Of a stretch of DNA of 64,000 bases, positions 9,441 through 17,546 are shown in pieces (the first letter of the stretch is position 1; each line of letters begins with the position of its first letter). Origin of the DNA: Paraburkholderia metrosideri (lineage in GTDB: Bacteria; Pseudomonadota; Gammaproteobacteria; Burkholderiales; Burkholderiaceae); NCBI RefSeq assembly GCF_904848625.1, contig NZ_CAJHCP010000004.1, positions 310,001 through 374,000 of the forward strand, in the 5' to 3' direction. A program made the translations under genes and the position numbers. The notes under the pieces were generated by a model that was not told where the DNA came from, did not search any database, and saw only the letters and a program-made list of their open reading frames with translations.

Positions 9441-9911
9441 TTATTCGGCAATGCGTTTGAAGCTGACGTAGTAATCGTCGGTGTAGTAGCAGTCGCCGGT
9501 CTGCTTGCGCGGTGCACCACATATGATGCGGCGCTGCCCGCGATCCGCCGCACCGGGCGTACGGACGGTATACGCGTGGTAATAGCCGCGCGGGTGTTGC
9601 GGCAGCAGTCCCGCACTGTTGCGGAACAGGACACCGTCTTCGCTAAATGGGAATGGGCCGCCCGCCTTGATCAGACGCAATGTGTCGGCCGCTTCTGCCG
9701 GCAACTGCGCCTTGGTGACGACGGCTAGCGTGCCCGGCGTTTGCGCGCCGGATGCGACCGATGGGCCGCTCGCGGCCGACCCAGGCTGACTCGCCGCCTG
9801 GCCCGCAGATGCACCCGCATCCTGAGTAGCGTTTTGCGATCCACTTTTGCCACATCCGCCGAGGATCGCACTCAAGATGAGGATGCAGGAGAAAGTCCAC
9901 GTCCGGTTCAC
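9441..9911 (-). CDS. lipoprotein with guanyl-specific RNase (RNase Sa/T1) fold, probably catalytically defective
   Basis: The C-terminal ~95 residues align along their length with RNase Sa of Streptomyces as I remember it: LPAEAADTLRLI, GPFPFSEDGVLFRN, GYYH-YTV, TPGA, RG-RRIICG and CYYTDDYYVSF. Of the catalytic triad (Glu54, Arg65, His85 in RNase Sa), only the arginine is kept: Glu is Ala (GYYHAYTV) and His is Tyr (DDYYVSF). The N-terminus has a lipoprotein signal with lipobox LGGC, then a Ser/Ala/Gly-rich linker. A GTG at 9911 preceded by GGAGA gives a classical lipoprotein leader (156 aa); an upstream ATG adds 26 residues. No barstar-like inhibitor gene is adjacent. Confidence 0.82.
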   Translation of the reverse strand: MNRTWTFSCILILSAILGGCGKSGSQNATQDAGASAGQAASQPGSAASGPSVASGAQTPGTLAVVTKAQLPAEAADTLRLIKAGGPFPFSEDGVLFRNSAGLLPQHPRGYYHAYTVRTPGAADRGQRRIICGAPRKQTGDCYYTDDYYVSFKRIAE

Positions 9912-10040
9912 GAAACGGTTATCTCCAGTTGACCAGCATTTGTCGAGCACAGCCGACTCAAGAGTATCGCTAATGGCAGAGTGAATCAATGTTCGGCCTG
10001 GATTCAGCGGAACTCGGGCGAGCGGTTCAAGCTCGCACGC

Positions 10041-10144
10041 TGCGGTGCTGTGGTGCTGTGGTGCTGTGGTGCTGTGGTGCTGTGGTGCTGCGGTGCTGCG
10101 GTGCTGCGGTGCTGTGGTGCTGCGGTGCTGTGGTGCTGCGGTGC
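10041..10144. repeat. 8-bp minisatellite, 13 copies of TGYGGTGC
   Basis: Thirteen head-to-tail units of TGYGGTGC run without a gap, differing only at the third base (C or T, in the order C T T T T T C C C T C T C). A truncated unit follows. The array lies between the stop of the MFS gene and the start of the RNase-like lipoprotein gene, upstream of the latter. All six frames across it yield low-complexity peptides only. Confidence 0.95.
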
Positions 10145-10251
10145 TGTGCTTGAGGCAGTCATTGCTGGCGCAGTGCTGCGCACAACTCCCGCGCGCCGCA
10201 GCCGGGCAGCGATGACAGGATGATGTAACGCGAAGTGACCCGCCTGGATCA

Positions 10252-11493
10252 TTACATCTTGAAACGCCCGGTGCGTGCCGCCATTGCCAGGCCGATCACG
10301 GCAATACCGGCGAACAGTGCTGGCAGCAGGAATACATCTGGAAGACCAAGCAAGGCGACCCCGAAACCGCCGGTGATGCCTCCCAATGCCGAGGCAAGAG
10401 CCGTCGAGCTCATGAAGATTGCCGACGCGGTCGCGACCGCGTCCGGAAGCAGGCGTTGAGCAACGATGATCCCGAGAACCATGAAGATGCCCCACACACC
10501 GCCCATGAGGATCTGTCCAGCGAACATCCCCGCTGCCGACGCCCCCAACGCAAAGCATAGATTGGCCAATACGCCCAGCGCGGCCGCGATACACATCAAC
10601 CACACGTTGCCGAGCCTGCGCCCCAACCCGATGCTGAACGGCATGATGAGTAGTTCGATGAACGGCTGTATCCCGATGACGGCGCCCCGCACGGCCGGAC
10701 TGAGTTTGAGCTGCTCTTCCATGTAGATCAGCAGGAATCCGTACTTCACCGGCTCCCCTGCATAGACCAGCACGAAGAGCCCTGTGAAGGCCAGCAGCGG
10801 AACCATCGCACGCAAGCTGGCGTGATGCGTTGGCCCTTTCGCCGACTTCGGCTTCGGCTTGACGGTGGGGTTCAACGTCCCGAGCGGTGCGATCTGCAGA
10901 AGCGTGCAGATGGCGGTCATCCAAAGCATGGGACGCAGCCCGTAGGCTGCCGCTACCCACGCTCCCAGCACAGGACCGACGATCCATCCGCCCGTCAGCG
11001 CCATACGGATGATGGCCACCACACTTTCATTTGCGTCGTCCGGCCTGACGCTGAGTTCATCGTGGACAGCCGAAAAAATCTGCGAGGCGGTCGCACCAGA
11101 AACGGCCAGCAGAACGACGGCGAGGATGAACGGTACCCACACCGCCGTAGATATGGCTAGCCCCGCCCAGCCCAGAAAGCCCGCCACAGCACACAGGCGA
11201 AAAAGATTGAGGCGATTGCCGGTGTGATCGGAGTAGCGGCCGACGAAGTACCCCGCGACCGGAGCAGCAAGGCTGGTCAAATAATAAAATCCCGCCAGCG
11301 GCAACGACGCGCCGAGCTCCTTCACGAGAAACGGAACCAGCTGGGGTGCAGCCGCCGACGTGCCGAGACCCGACAGAAACATGGCAATCGTTGCGCCGAG
11401 AAAAAACCTCGAAGACGCAACCTGACGCAGTGCAGATTGACTACTGGCACGGTCGGGCATCGTGGAAGCTTGGCTACCGCTTTGGTCGGACAT
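10252..11493 (-). CDS. MFS transporter, sugar-efflux (SetA/SetB)-like
   Basis: This is a 413-residue inner-membrane protein with about 12 hydrophobic segments and a central basic loop (KPKPKSAKGPTHH, about residues 215-230) joining two six-helix halves. The first half contains the Set-type GYFVGRYSDHTGNR motif between helices 2 and 3, and the second half has a long GIQPFIELLIMPFSIGLGRRLG segment as in bacterial sugar efflux proteins. It probably exports a sugar or small glycoside by proton exchange; the substrate is inferred from family resemblance only. Its codons are less GC-biased than those of the core genes, and it borders the remnant-rich accessory region. Confidence 0.82.
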   Translation of the reverse strand: MSDQSGSQASTMPDRASSQSALRQVASSRFFLGATIAMFLSGLGTSAAAPQLVPFLVKELGASLPLAGFYYLTSLAAPVAGYFVGRYSDHTGNRLNLFRLCAVAGFLGWAGLAISTAVWVPFILAVVLLAVSGATASQIFSAVHDELSVRPDDANESVVAIIRMALTGGWIVGPVLGAWVAAAYGLRPMLWMTAICTLLQIAPLGTLNPTVKPKPKSAKGPTHHASLRAMVPLLAFTGLFVLVYAGEPVKYGFLLIYMEEQLKLSPAVRGAVIGIQPFIELLIMPFSIGLGRRLGNVWLMCIAAALGVLANLCFALGASAAGMFAGQILMGGVWGIFMVLGIIVAQRLLPDAVATASAIFMSSTALASALGGITGGFGVALLGLPDVFLLPALFAGIAVIGLAMAARTGRFKM

Positions 11494-11639
11494 CGTGAAA
11501 TGAACCCCTTTGGCTATTTTCGTGAAATCGTTCGGCAGCGACGGTTGATTTTCGGCGCACGCTGCAGACTATCTCAATCGTTCCCCGATTTCCATGGTCA
11601 TGTCGAAGTGGTCACTTCGGGTTTTGCCGGCGTTTTTTG

Positions 11640-11803
11640 CAACAACGGAAAGCGAGGCCCGGCCCGTCTCTGCATAGATCGAGCTGAACGGCCCGTTGAG
11701 GCGTTTCAGCGAGGTATTCACGAGCAGCCGGATCGGTCGCAGTGGGTGATGCGTTGGGATGAAATCCTGCAGCTTCATCGTTGTCAACAAGGGTCCCCTG
11801 CAT
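11640..11803 (-). pseudogene. remnant of an IS5-type transposase, N-terminal part
   Basis: Read on the minus strand, the start MQGTL is followed after a one-base frameshift by TTMKLQDFIPTHHPLRPIR, then LLVNTSLKRLNGPFSSIYA and ETGRAS. This is the conserved N-terminus of IS5-like DDE transposases, in which HPLR(P/A)IR and GRPS/GRAS are hallmarks. Similarity ends abruptly after GRAS, so the copy is both frameshifted and truncated, and no catalytic domain remains. Confidence 0.68.
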
Positions 11804-11913
11804 CGCATCCGCTGCCCGAGATCATGAACACGATATCCATGACGCCTGTTCCTCAAATCTTTTACACGGGACCAAAATTCAACCGCCTTGCATTAACTGA
11901 ATCGCGAGACGGA

Positions 11914-12129
11914 TCGCGCTCGCCATCATCCGGAAGTGCGCGCAATTTCCAATTTCTATTCGCCGGATTCGACAGCGAGCGCGAACGCACTCCCGCGATA
12001 TATTTGCTAATTGGCACCGACAAGTTGAAGGGCATCAATCCGCATGCTTACGTAGTCCTTGTACTGACCCACCTGGCTAACCATAAAATCAATCGCATCG
12101 ACGAACTCCTGCCTTCGCGCGTAGCCGAC
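11914..12129 (+). pseudogene. remnant of an IS66 transposase (TnpC), C-terminal part
   Basis: An open stretch encodes FLFAGFDSERERTPAIYLLIG, then TDKLKGINPHAYVVLVLTHL, then ANHKINRIDELLP. This matches the C-terminal end of IS66-family transposases (LFAGSD-GGERAA-IYSLIGTAKLNG, then HI--HP-NRIDELLPW). The upstream catalytic part is absent, as are the accessory genes tnpA and tnpB. No recognisable terminal repeats were found. Confidence 0.72.
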
Positions 12130-12202
12130 AAGCTCTGCAACAGACTAGCTCGCCTCCTCCAGATTCGTGACGCGACCAATCCAGATAGATCCTGTCCATG
12201 AC

Positions 12203-12375
12203 TCATTGAGAAATGGTGACGGCTGTCATTTCCGTCAGCGTTTCGCGTCGGCGATAGTCGTCCAGATCGACTCCGAGAGCCGTGGCTCGCTCGGGTGTAA
12301 TCGCGTCGATACGCGCAGCAGTCGAAGGGTGAACATCCAGGAACTTTCTGCAGCCGTTTTCTACTTGCTATTCCG
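12203..12375 (-). pseudogene. unidentified coding-like fragment without start codon
   Basis: A 57-codon open stretch on the minus strand includes FLDVHPSTAARIDAITPERA and then TALGVDLDDYRRRETLTEM before its stop. It has the residue mix of a real protein C-terminus, but no ATG, GTG or TTG start with a ribosome site; a TAG closes the frame upstream. It is probably the tail of a gene destroyed by the rearrangements that left the neighbouring IS fragments. I cannot assign a family. Confidence 0.4.
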
Positions 12376-13294
12376 TTAGCCGCACTTCGGTCCCGACTTT
12401 TCTGTCGCCGCTAACGCCAGCTTTTCCAATTCATTAACAGCGAGCACGATTGAGCAGTGCGCTTGCAAGTCAGTGCAACGCCTCCATTCACCCTGCTCTT
12501 TTCCGCCCGTAGAGCATGTTTGCAAGCATCAGATCATGTGACAGAGAGTTCAACGCCGGCGGCGATTACCCACATCCTGGTTTTCCAAATTTTTCCGACA
12601 GAGGCGTGTTCAACAACGTAAAAATTCCTTGATCTTTGCCCGCGAACATCTAATCTGATGAAACACCGTCGAGACGGTGGCGACGAGAAGCAAAAATTAG
12701 AAGATGCCAAACGTTTAGCAATGCAAAATCGCGTTGACTTTCTGCCTCGCATTGCAAGCGACGACCGTTCTGTTCTATAGGCTGATTGAGATCACGTAGG
12801 AGCCAGGTACGCTCATTGAGCGTCGACGAGGTTCTGCTGCGAGGACGATTCTTTGCTTTTTCAATAAGCAAAAAAAGATACGTTGCCTTAACGTCCCAGA
12901 CTTTACTGGTCTTTGGGTGGCGCGGAACTTTGCGTCCTAACTTTGTACTATTTAAAGAATGAGCCGTGGGAAAAACATGCTTAATGATTAGTTCCAACCT
13001 GGACTTGTCGTGACTTTTTGACTTCGTGGCGTCACATGAAGAATCTGGCAAAAAAAATTGACGCGATAAGTTGATCTTTACAAATTAACGCAACGATATA
13101 AATCGGCATTGCGCCTCTTCTCATGACTATGGTCGGTGAGAGGTACTGCTTCATCACGTCTGCGATTTCAGTTTCGCACGTTGTGCGTTGCACGCAGAAT
13201 CTAGAAAGGAATCGATTGGCCCGAACGCTTTCGCTGGCCGGTCGTTCACGTCAGGTGATCGCCAAACTGCATCAAACTATCGAGGAGAGGTTTC
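12376..13294. other. AT-rich intergenic stretch before the unknown cassette
   Basis: About 920 bases have visibly lower GC than the core genes and long A/T runs (for example around 13050-13105). Open frames exist (for example 12650-13051 minus), but they lack ribosome sites and protein-like composition. It ends with a strong GGAGAGG ribosome site for the gene starting at 13295. I see no clear promoter pair with proper spacing. Confidence 0.6.
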
Positions 13295-14131
13295 ATGACG
13301 CAAGCCATTCTGTATTCGCCGGAACTCGTTACTTCATTGAATGCCTGGAAAGACGGCACGGTACATCACGGCAGGGTGCTTCGAGCAATGGAGGCGCTTC
13401 CGCAGGACACCGTCGTATCCGGAGCGAGGCTCGGGTCTGGCCTCCAGCGCGACATCGCTGATGGCGAAATTCTCAGCCAGCACAAAGGTAGTCCAGAGCA
13501 ATTGAACCTCTTCAAGGCGTCACCCGCAAATGGCCTTACCACCATCCTTGGACTTGCGCGCCGCAGATCTGGTTTCAACCCGAGCGATCTAAGCAAAGAC
13601 ACGACTTCCACTACGTTTCAGGAGTACTCGAAACAACTGCATTCGTGCCCGATACTGAATTTTGAGGAAGACAGCATCGACCGCGAGATGGTCGAGAAGT
13701 CCGACTACAACGCGCTCATCGACCGCGTATCCAAGCTCATCAAGGCCGGGATGGCAAGCGACAAAGAGGCGATTCGTGAAAGTCTCGTGGAACTCGTGCG
13801 CACCGCGGCCTCAAAACATAAGGTTGAAACGGAAAAGAACCTCTTCGTGTGCTCATTTCTCGAAGGCAACGGGACTGACAAGCTGGCGTCGAAGGTAGCT
13901 ACCACGAAGATCTCCTTCACCCAGGTTCACCTCCATAAGGATGACTCCAAGGGCATCAATGTCTCGCAGTCGTCCTTTGCCATTGCCAACATGAAAATCT
14001 CGCTAGACGGTGGACTTTGGGCGCAGTTTGCCGAGCAGTTCTGGAACGATACCTATGAGTCGGTGTCGTCATGGGTCAAAGGTTCAACCACACCAGCAGG
14101 CGCAAAGTTACACAACCTTTGCATTCGGTGA
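13295..14131 (+). CDS. hypothetical protein, first gene of an unknown cassette
   Basis: This encodes a 278-residue, mostly hydrophilic protein without signal peptide or membrane segment. The start is well supported by GGAGAGG 6 bases upstream. The N-terminal 110 residues are Ser/Gly/Asp-rich, the middle (about 130-180) is predicted helical with alternating Lys/Glu, and the C-terminal ~100 residues look beta-rich (FVCSFLEG, KISFTQVHLHKDD, FAIANMKISLDG) and contain several Trp. I recognise no catalytic motif and no family. The next gene starts 5 bases after its stop, so the two are probably co-transcribed and perhaps translationally coupled. GC is lower than in the surrounding core genes, consistent with horizontal acquisition. 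Confidence 0.8.
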   Translation: MTQAILYSPELVTSLNAWKDGTVHHGRVLRAMEALPQDTVVSGARLGSGLQRDIADGEILSQHKGSPEQLNLFKASPANGLTTILGLARRRSGFNPSDLSKDTTSTTFQEYSKQLHSCPILNFEEDSIDREMVEKSDYNALIDRVSKLIKAGMASDKEAIRESLVELVRTAASKHKVETEKNLFVCSFLEGNGTDKLASKVATTKISFTQVHLHKDDSKGINVSQSSFAIANMKISLDGGLWAQFAEQFWNDTYESVSSWVKGSTTPAGAKLHNLCIR

Positions 14132-14136
14132 CACTC

Positions 14137-16578
14137 ATGAAAATCGACGCCTTCTTCAGCAAGATTGCCGAACTGTCATCAATCGCCGATCGCTACACGG
14201 TCTACTTTAGAGCGAAAGAAGACAAGTTCGTTACCTGGCAATTCGCCGTTAGCCATCCACTTGAGGTTCTGGAGAATGTCTATTCGCACAAGGTGCGCCA
14301 GGCGCTGAAGAAGGACGACGATTTGCTGGTCCGGATGCAGACAACGCAAGACAAACTCTCTGAATACTTCGAGCTCGGCGAGATTCCTGCGCGGTTGATG
14401 GGAAAGGAGCGGCCCACTGACCCTGAACTCAAGGTTCTCGACGCAGTGAGAATTGTCAACAAGATCAGTGACGGACGAGAAGAGGATAAGGAGAATAATC
14501 GTGATTCATTTCCGTCAAATTTCACTTTGCAGACGCTTGAAACCATAGAAAGGCTCTTTAAGGACAACAACAACGTAGCCGCGTTGAGCGAAGCCAGGAA
14601 GATACTTATCGACGTTCTGTTCGAAAACCCGCAACGGGCAGGGGCTGGCAGTGTTGCGGAATGGCTAAATAAAGATATCAAATCGTACGATGCCTATCTG
14701 GAGAAATTGGCGGAGATAGCTGCCGACTTCAAAAAGAATCTTAAGCACTTCACTATCATCAAAATCAACAACTCGATCGACGCTTTCGTGTTGCTGCGAT
14801 ATTACGTGTCGTACGAAGTGCGTGGGAGTCAGCTGCTATTGACCCAAAACGAAATTCGGTCTGTCAGCGTTGGCCTCACTGATCTGCTCCACAACACGAA
14901 GGATATTGGCCACCACGAGTTGTTGTCGTGCTGCCTCTCGGAAATCGAAGAGAAGTTACTTTCCGCGCCGGGACTCAATAAGCACGTGCTGTTTTACCTG
15001 AAGGGCGGCCGCGCGTTGCAGTTCTTTCTCGAGACGCCGGAGAAAGGTGACAATGACTGGGACTGTCAGTTCTTGATCGATCCCGACTTGCCGGCCGCCG
15101 AGTGGTACGAGAAGTATCGCTTGGCGCAGAATGTTCTTCTGGAGGCAATGTTTTCGGTCCGGCGCAAAGTGGAGGCTTTTTTTCTTGAAAAGGCCGACGA
15201 GAGCTCGGGTGTGCTGTTTAGCCTGACGGAAAAAATGGACGAACGCAAAGACGCAATAAGAGAAAAAATTCAGGGCGTTCTCGATCAGGCCAACTTGGAA
15301 ATCGACGAGGACCCGTACCTTGGAGACTATCGCGAGTATCAGAACACCAAGGCAGAACTGATCGATGTCGGCGCCGCGAGACGCGATACCGTCGAGTTGT
15401 GGGAACAGTGGCACCTCCTGCATGGCCAGCTCCTGGAAGGAAAGTACGGCAAGTCTCCTGGACCTAGCATTCCCCCCGCCATCTACTACCTGAACGAACA
15501 CCTGCTAATGGCATCGGAGGTCATCGGCAAGAGGTCCAAAGCTGCCGCAAAGCTGGTATCACGGATTACCCGGCTCAAGCAGATATTGGAACGCTACGAT
15601 CTACCGCAGGACGACCACTACTCCACGCGAATGGGTCTGCAGACGGACAACTCCGATGTCCAGAAGATCGCGCGGGTCCGCTTCAACCAGATTTGGGAAT
15701 CATTTGGCTGCGATGTCGACCCGGAGTTGGGCGCCCGTGTCAAAAGTGATTTCGTTGACGCGATGAACCAGCAAACCGATAAGCTCGTCTTCCAAAATTC
15801 AACTATCTGGGACTCGCTGGGAGCCGATGCCCAAGGGGCAATCAAGCTCGCGGCGAACAAGACGTGGACGCCCGACATTGACAGGTTCTTCTGCTGTTTG
15901 TGGCGTCTTCAGGATCTCAGTAGGAAGCTGATCGACACACAGAAAGACCGCTCCACCAAACTTGTGACTCAAGTCGGTATCAAGAACAAGGTTTCGCCGC
16001 TCGAGCTCGTGGAATCCATGTTCGAGAAACTCGATGGCCTCATCAATTCACCACGCGAAGAACGATATATTTCGCTTGTCTACACGGGCGGGCATGCCGC
16101 AAATTGTCACTATAATTTTTTGAAAGGACGAAACGCGTCCTTGGAAAAGTATAAGCCCGAGCCCGTTCCCTATCTCTCCGCAGCGCTCCACTGTGTCAAG
16201 TACAAGCTGCGCGACGACTCCGCTATTCCGACTGAGAGCCAAATATTCGAATTTGTGGAGAGCCTCATCGAACCGTGCAAAGCGGAATTCAAACATGCCG
16301 ACCATAGTCTCGTGCTGAAGTCCAACCGGACTAACTTCACATTCGAACTGTACGTGGACGAGGGCCTCGCTGGCGTCATCAAACTGGAGTTCCATGCCGC
16401 GCTGAGCACGGTTCCATTCGTGTCGTATGTTTGGGGAAAGCCGTGTCTGAGTCTGAAGGATCTGGTGCGCGAATACACCAGGCGGCTTGCCATAACATCC
16501 GATTTTGCCGTGCAGGGTAGCCTTCGCGAGGCGCTCGACCAGGTAACCGGGATCATGACCGAGTTCACGACTCAGTGA
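14137..16578 (+). CDS. large hypothetical protein with nucleotidyltransferase-like GG...DxD signature
   Basis: This 813-residue cytoplasmic-looking protein starts MKIDAFFSKIAEL, 5 bases after the preceding gene. Residues 1-270 are helical and charged (KEEDKENN-type stretches). At 287-311 lies FYLKGGRALQFFLE, then D307-W-D309-C, which fits the nucleotidyltransferase-fold pattern hG[G/S]...[D/E]h[D/E]h, with 15 residues between GG and the first Asp; a third acidic residue is not obvious. Residues 340-500 are again helical and charged. A C-terminal part has YISLVYTGGHAANCHYNF and NFTFELYVDEGLAGVIKLEF strands. I know no characterised protein of this architecture. Possible roles are an RNA- or protein-modifying nucleotidyltransferase, a toxin, or a nucleotide-signal synthase; none is proven. 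Confidence 0.8.
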   Translation: MKIDAFFSKIAELSSIADRYTVYFRAKEDKFVTWQFAVSHPLEVLENVYSHKVRQALKKDDDLLVRMQTTQDKLSEYFELGEIPARLMGKERPTDPELKVLDAVRIVNKISDGREEDKENNRDSFPSNFTLQTLETIERLFKDNNNVAALSEARKILIDVLFENPQRAGAGSVAEWLNKDIKSYDAYLEKLAEIAADFKKNLKHFTIIKINNSIDAFVLLRYYVSYEVRGSQLLLTQNEIRSVSVGLTDLLHNTKDIGHHELLSCCLSEIEEKLLSAPGLNKHVLFYLKGGRALQFFLETPEKGDNDWDCQFLIDPDLPAAEWYEKYRLAQNVLLEAMFSVRRKVEAFFLEKADESSGVLFSLTEKMDERKDAIREKIQGVLDQANLEIDEDPYLGDYREYQNTKAELIDVGAARRDTVELWEQWHLLHGQLLEGKYGKSPGPSIPPAIYYLNEHLLMASEVIGKRSKAAAKLVSRITRLKQILERYDLPQDDHYSTRMGLQTDNSDVQKIARVRFNQIWESFGCDVDPELGARVKSDFVDAMNQQTDKLVFQNSTIWDSLGADAQGAIKLAANKTWTPDIDRFFCCLWRLQDLSRKLIDTQKDRSTKLVTQVGIKNKVSPLELVESMFEKLDGLINSPREERYISLVYTGGHAANCHYNFLKGRNASLEKYKPEPVPYLSAALHCVKYKLRDDSAIPTESQIFEFVESLIEPCKAEFKHADHSLVLKSNRTNFTFELYVDEGLAGVIKLEFHAALSTVPFVSYVWGKPCLSLKDLVREYTRRLAITSDFAVQGSLREALDQVTGIMTEFTTQ

Positions 16579-16647
16579 CCGAAATCCCGAAACAGCGGCG
16601 TGAGTTTTCAGAGCGGTTGCACGACTACGGGGTGTTGTTCAACTGCC

Positions 16648-16677
16648 TTGACAAGGAGGCCGTGCCAACTGATTAAT
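16648..16677 (+). promoter_or_regulatory. candidate sigma-70 promoter of the small membrane protein gene
   Basis: A perfect TTGACA (16648-16653) is followed after 18 bases by ATTAAT (16672-16677, 4 of 6 to TATAAT). It lies in the 156-base gap after the 813-codon gene and 57 bases before the ATG at 16735. Confidence 0.4.
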
Positions 16678-16734
16678 TCTCCACTAATTGTTGGGTGGAA
16701 CAATCAAGCGCTCCAACCACCCAAGATTTCGAAA

Positions 16735-17043
16735 ATGGCAAACGCGCAGTTTGAAGTGACAAAGGGCTCGAAATGGCCACTGGAAGTGAAATTGGTGAGG
16801 CGCCGCAATCGCCGCATCGTGTATCTGGCGTGCGCTGTGATATTGGCGGCGGCCGCGATTTACATCCCTGTGTCACGAGAGGAAGGACTAGTGGCCACAG
16901 TTACTGGTTCGACGTGGGGCAAGTGGCAGCGTAATCGGGTGGAAGCAAGTCAGGAAGAACTGATGCGCGGATGCGCGAAGCAAGGTTTCACGACGTTCGA
17001 CGCTTGTTTCAGGAATTCGTTGTCTGCCATGGGGCCTGGCTGA
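16735..17043 (+). CDS. small single-pass membrane protein, third gene of the unknown cassette
   Basis: This is a 102-residue protein. A basic N-terminal tail (KLVRRRNRR at about 24-32) precedes one hydrophobic helix (IVYLACAVILAAAAIYI, about 33-49), so the positive-inside rule puts the N-terminus in the cytoplasm and the ~50-residue tail in the periplasm. The tail holds two cysteines (RGCAKQ and DACFRN) that could form a disulfide. The upstream in-frame codons from 16600 are not protein-like. No family is recognised. It follows the two unknown genes on the same strand after 156 bases and may have its own promoter. Confidence 0.6.
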   Translation: MANAQFEVTKGSKWPLEVKLVRRRNRRIVYLACAVILAAAAIYIPVSREEGLVATVTGSTWGKWQRNRVEASQEELMRGCAKQGFTTFDACFRNSLSAMGPG

Positions 17044-17546
17044 GCTGCGAACCAGCCGCGTCGCTGCCAAAATAATTTTGCGCCTTTTCTGCGAGACCAA
17101 AACACTCGTAGCCAATGCGAAACGGCCAGACAGGTCCGATTGAATAGCGATCTATGTAGCGAAACGCCCTGCTTTAGCCACGCAGATCAAACAGCGGCTT
17201 TCGCCAGGGAAAGGTCTCCTGCCAGACATGATGGCAGCCGTCCTCCGGACAGAAAGGCGTCGTCCCAATCGTTGGTTCATCCCACGTTCGTGCCCCAGAA
17301 CTCTGCTCACAGCAAATTTCTAGAGTTTGTTCTGTCGAACGGTCTGCCGCGATAAGGGCAGAAATCGCCTTGTAAGTATCCCGAGTCTCACTCTCACGGC
17401 CGTTTCACTAGTGCGGCTGTGCGAGAGTCTCTCCATCCGCCACAGTATTTCCGTACCGGACACCATCCTCCAAACCGTACAGGTACTGTACCGGGCCATG
17501 TCGCTAGAATGACTCTACCGTTCTATCGCCGCCCCCCGGAGCCCTC
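17044..17546. other. intergenic stretch, no gene seen
   Basis: About 500 bases hold only short frames of unlikely composition. This is the right-hand edge of the accessory region; normal high-GC coding resumes with the LysE-type gene. No attachment site or tRNA was recognised. Confidence 0.55.

Noticed and set aside
10041..10144. Repeat array as clustered Chi sites or a CRISPR array
   Set aside because: Units are 8 bp with no spacers, and the sequence (GCTGTGGTG) differs from the E. coli Chi octamer GCTGGTGG.
9981..10223. 80-codon open frame through the 8-bp repeat
   Set aside because: The peptide is just a Cys/Val/Gly/Ala repeat made by the minisatellite; no ribosome site.
11224..12201. 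325-codon plus-strand open frame
   Set aside because: Its first half is antisense to the MFS gene. Only the part from about 11914 is protein-like, and that is the IS66 remnant listed separately.
12650..13051. 133-codon minus-strand open frame in the AT-rich gap
   Set aside because: It begins with TTG without a ribosome site, has a composition unlike a folded protein and no recognisable motif; AT-rich DNA gives such frames by chance.
13295..17043. Assignment of the cassette to CBASS or an AbiE-type system
   Set aside because: Only the short GG...DxD pattern supports it. No CD-NTase core, no AbiEi-like partner and no known effector domain were recognised, so the label would go beyond the evidence.
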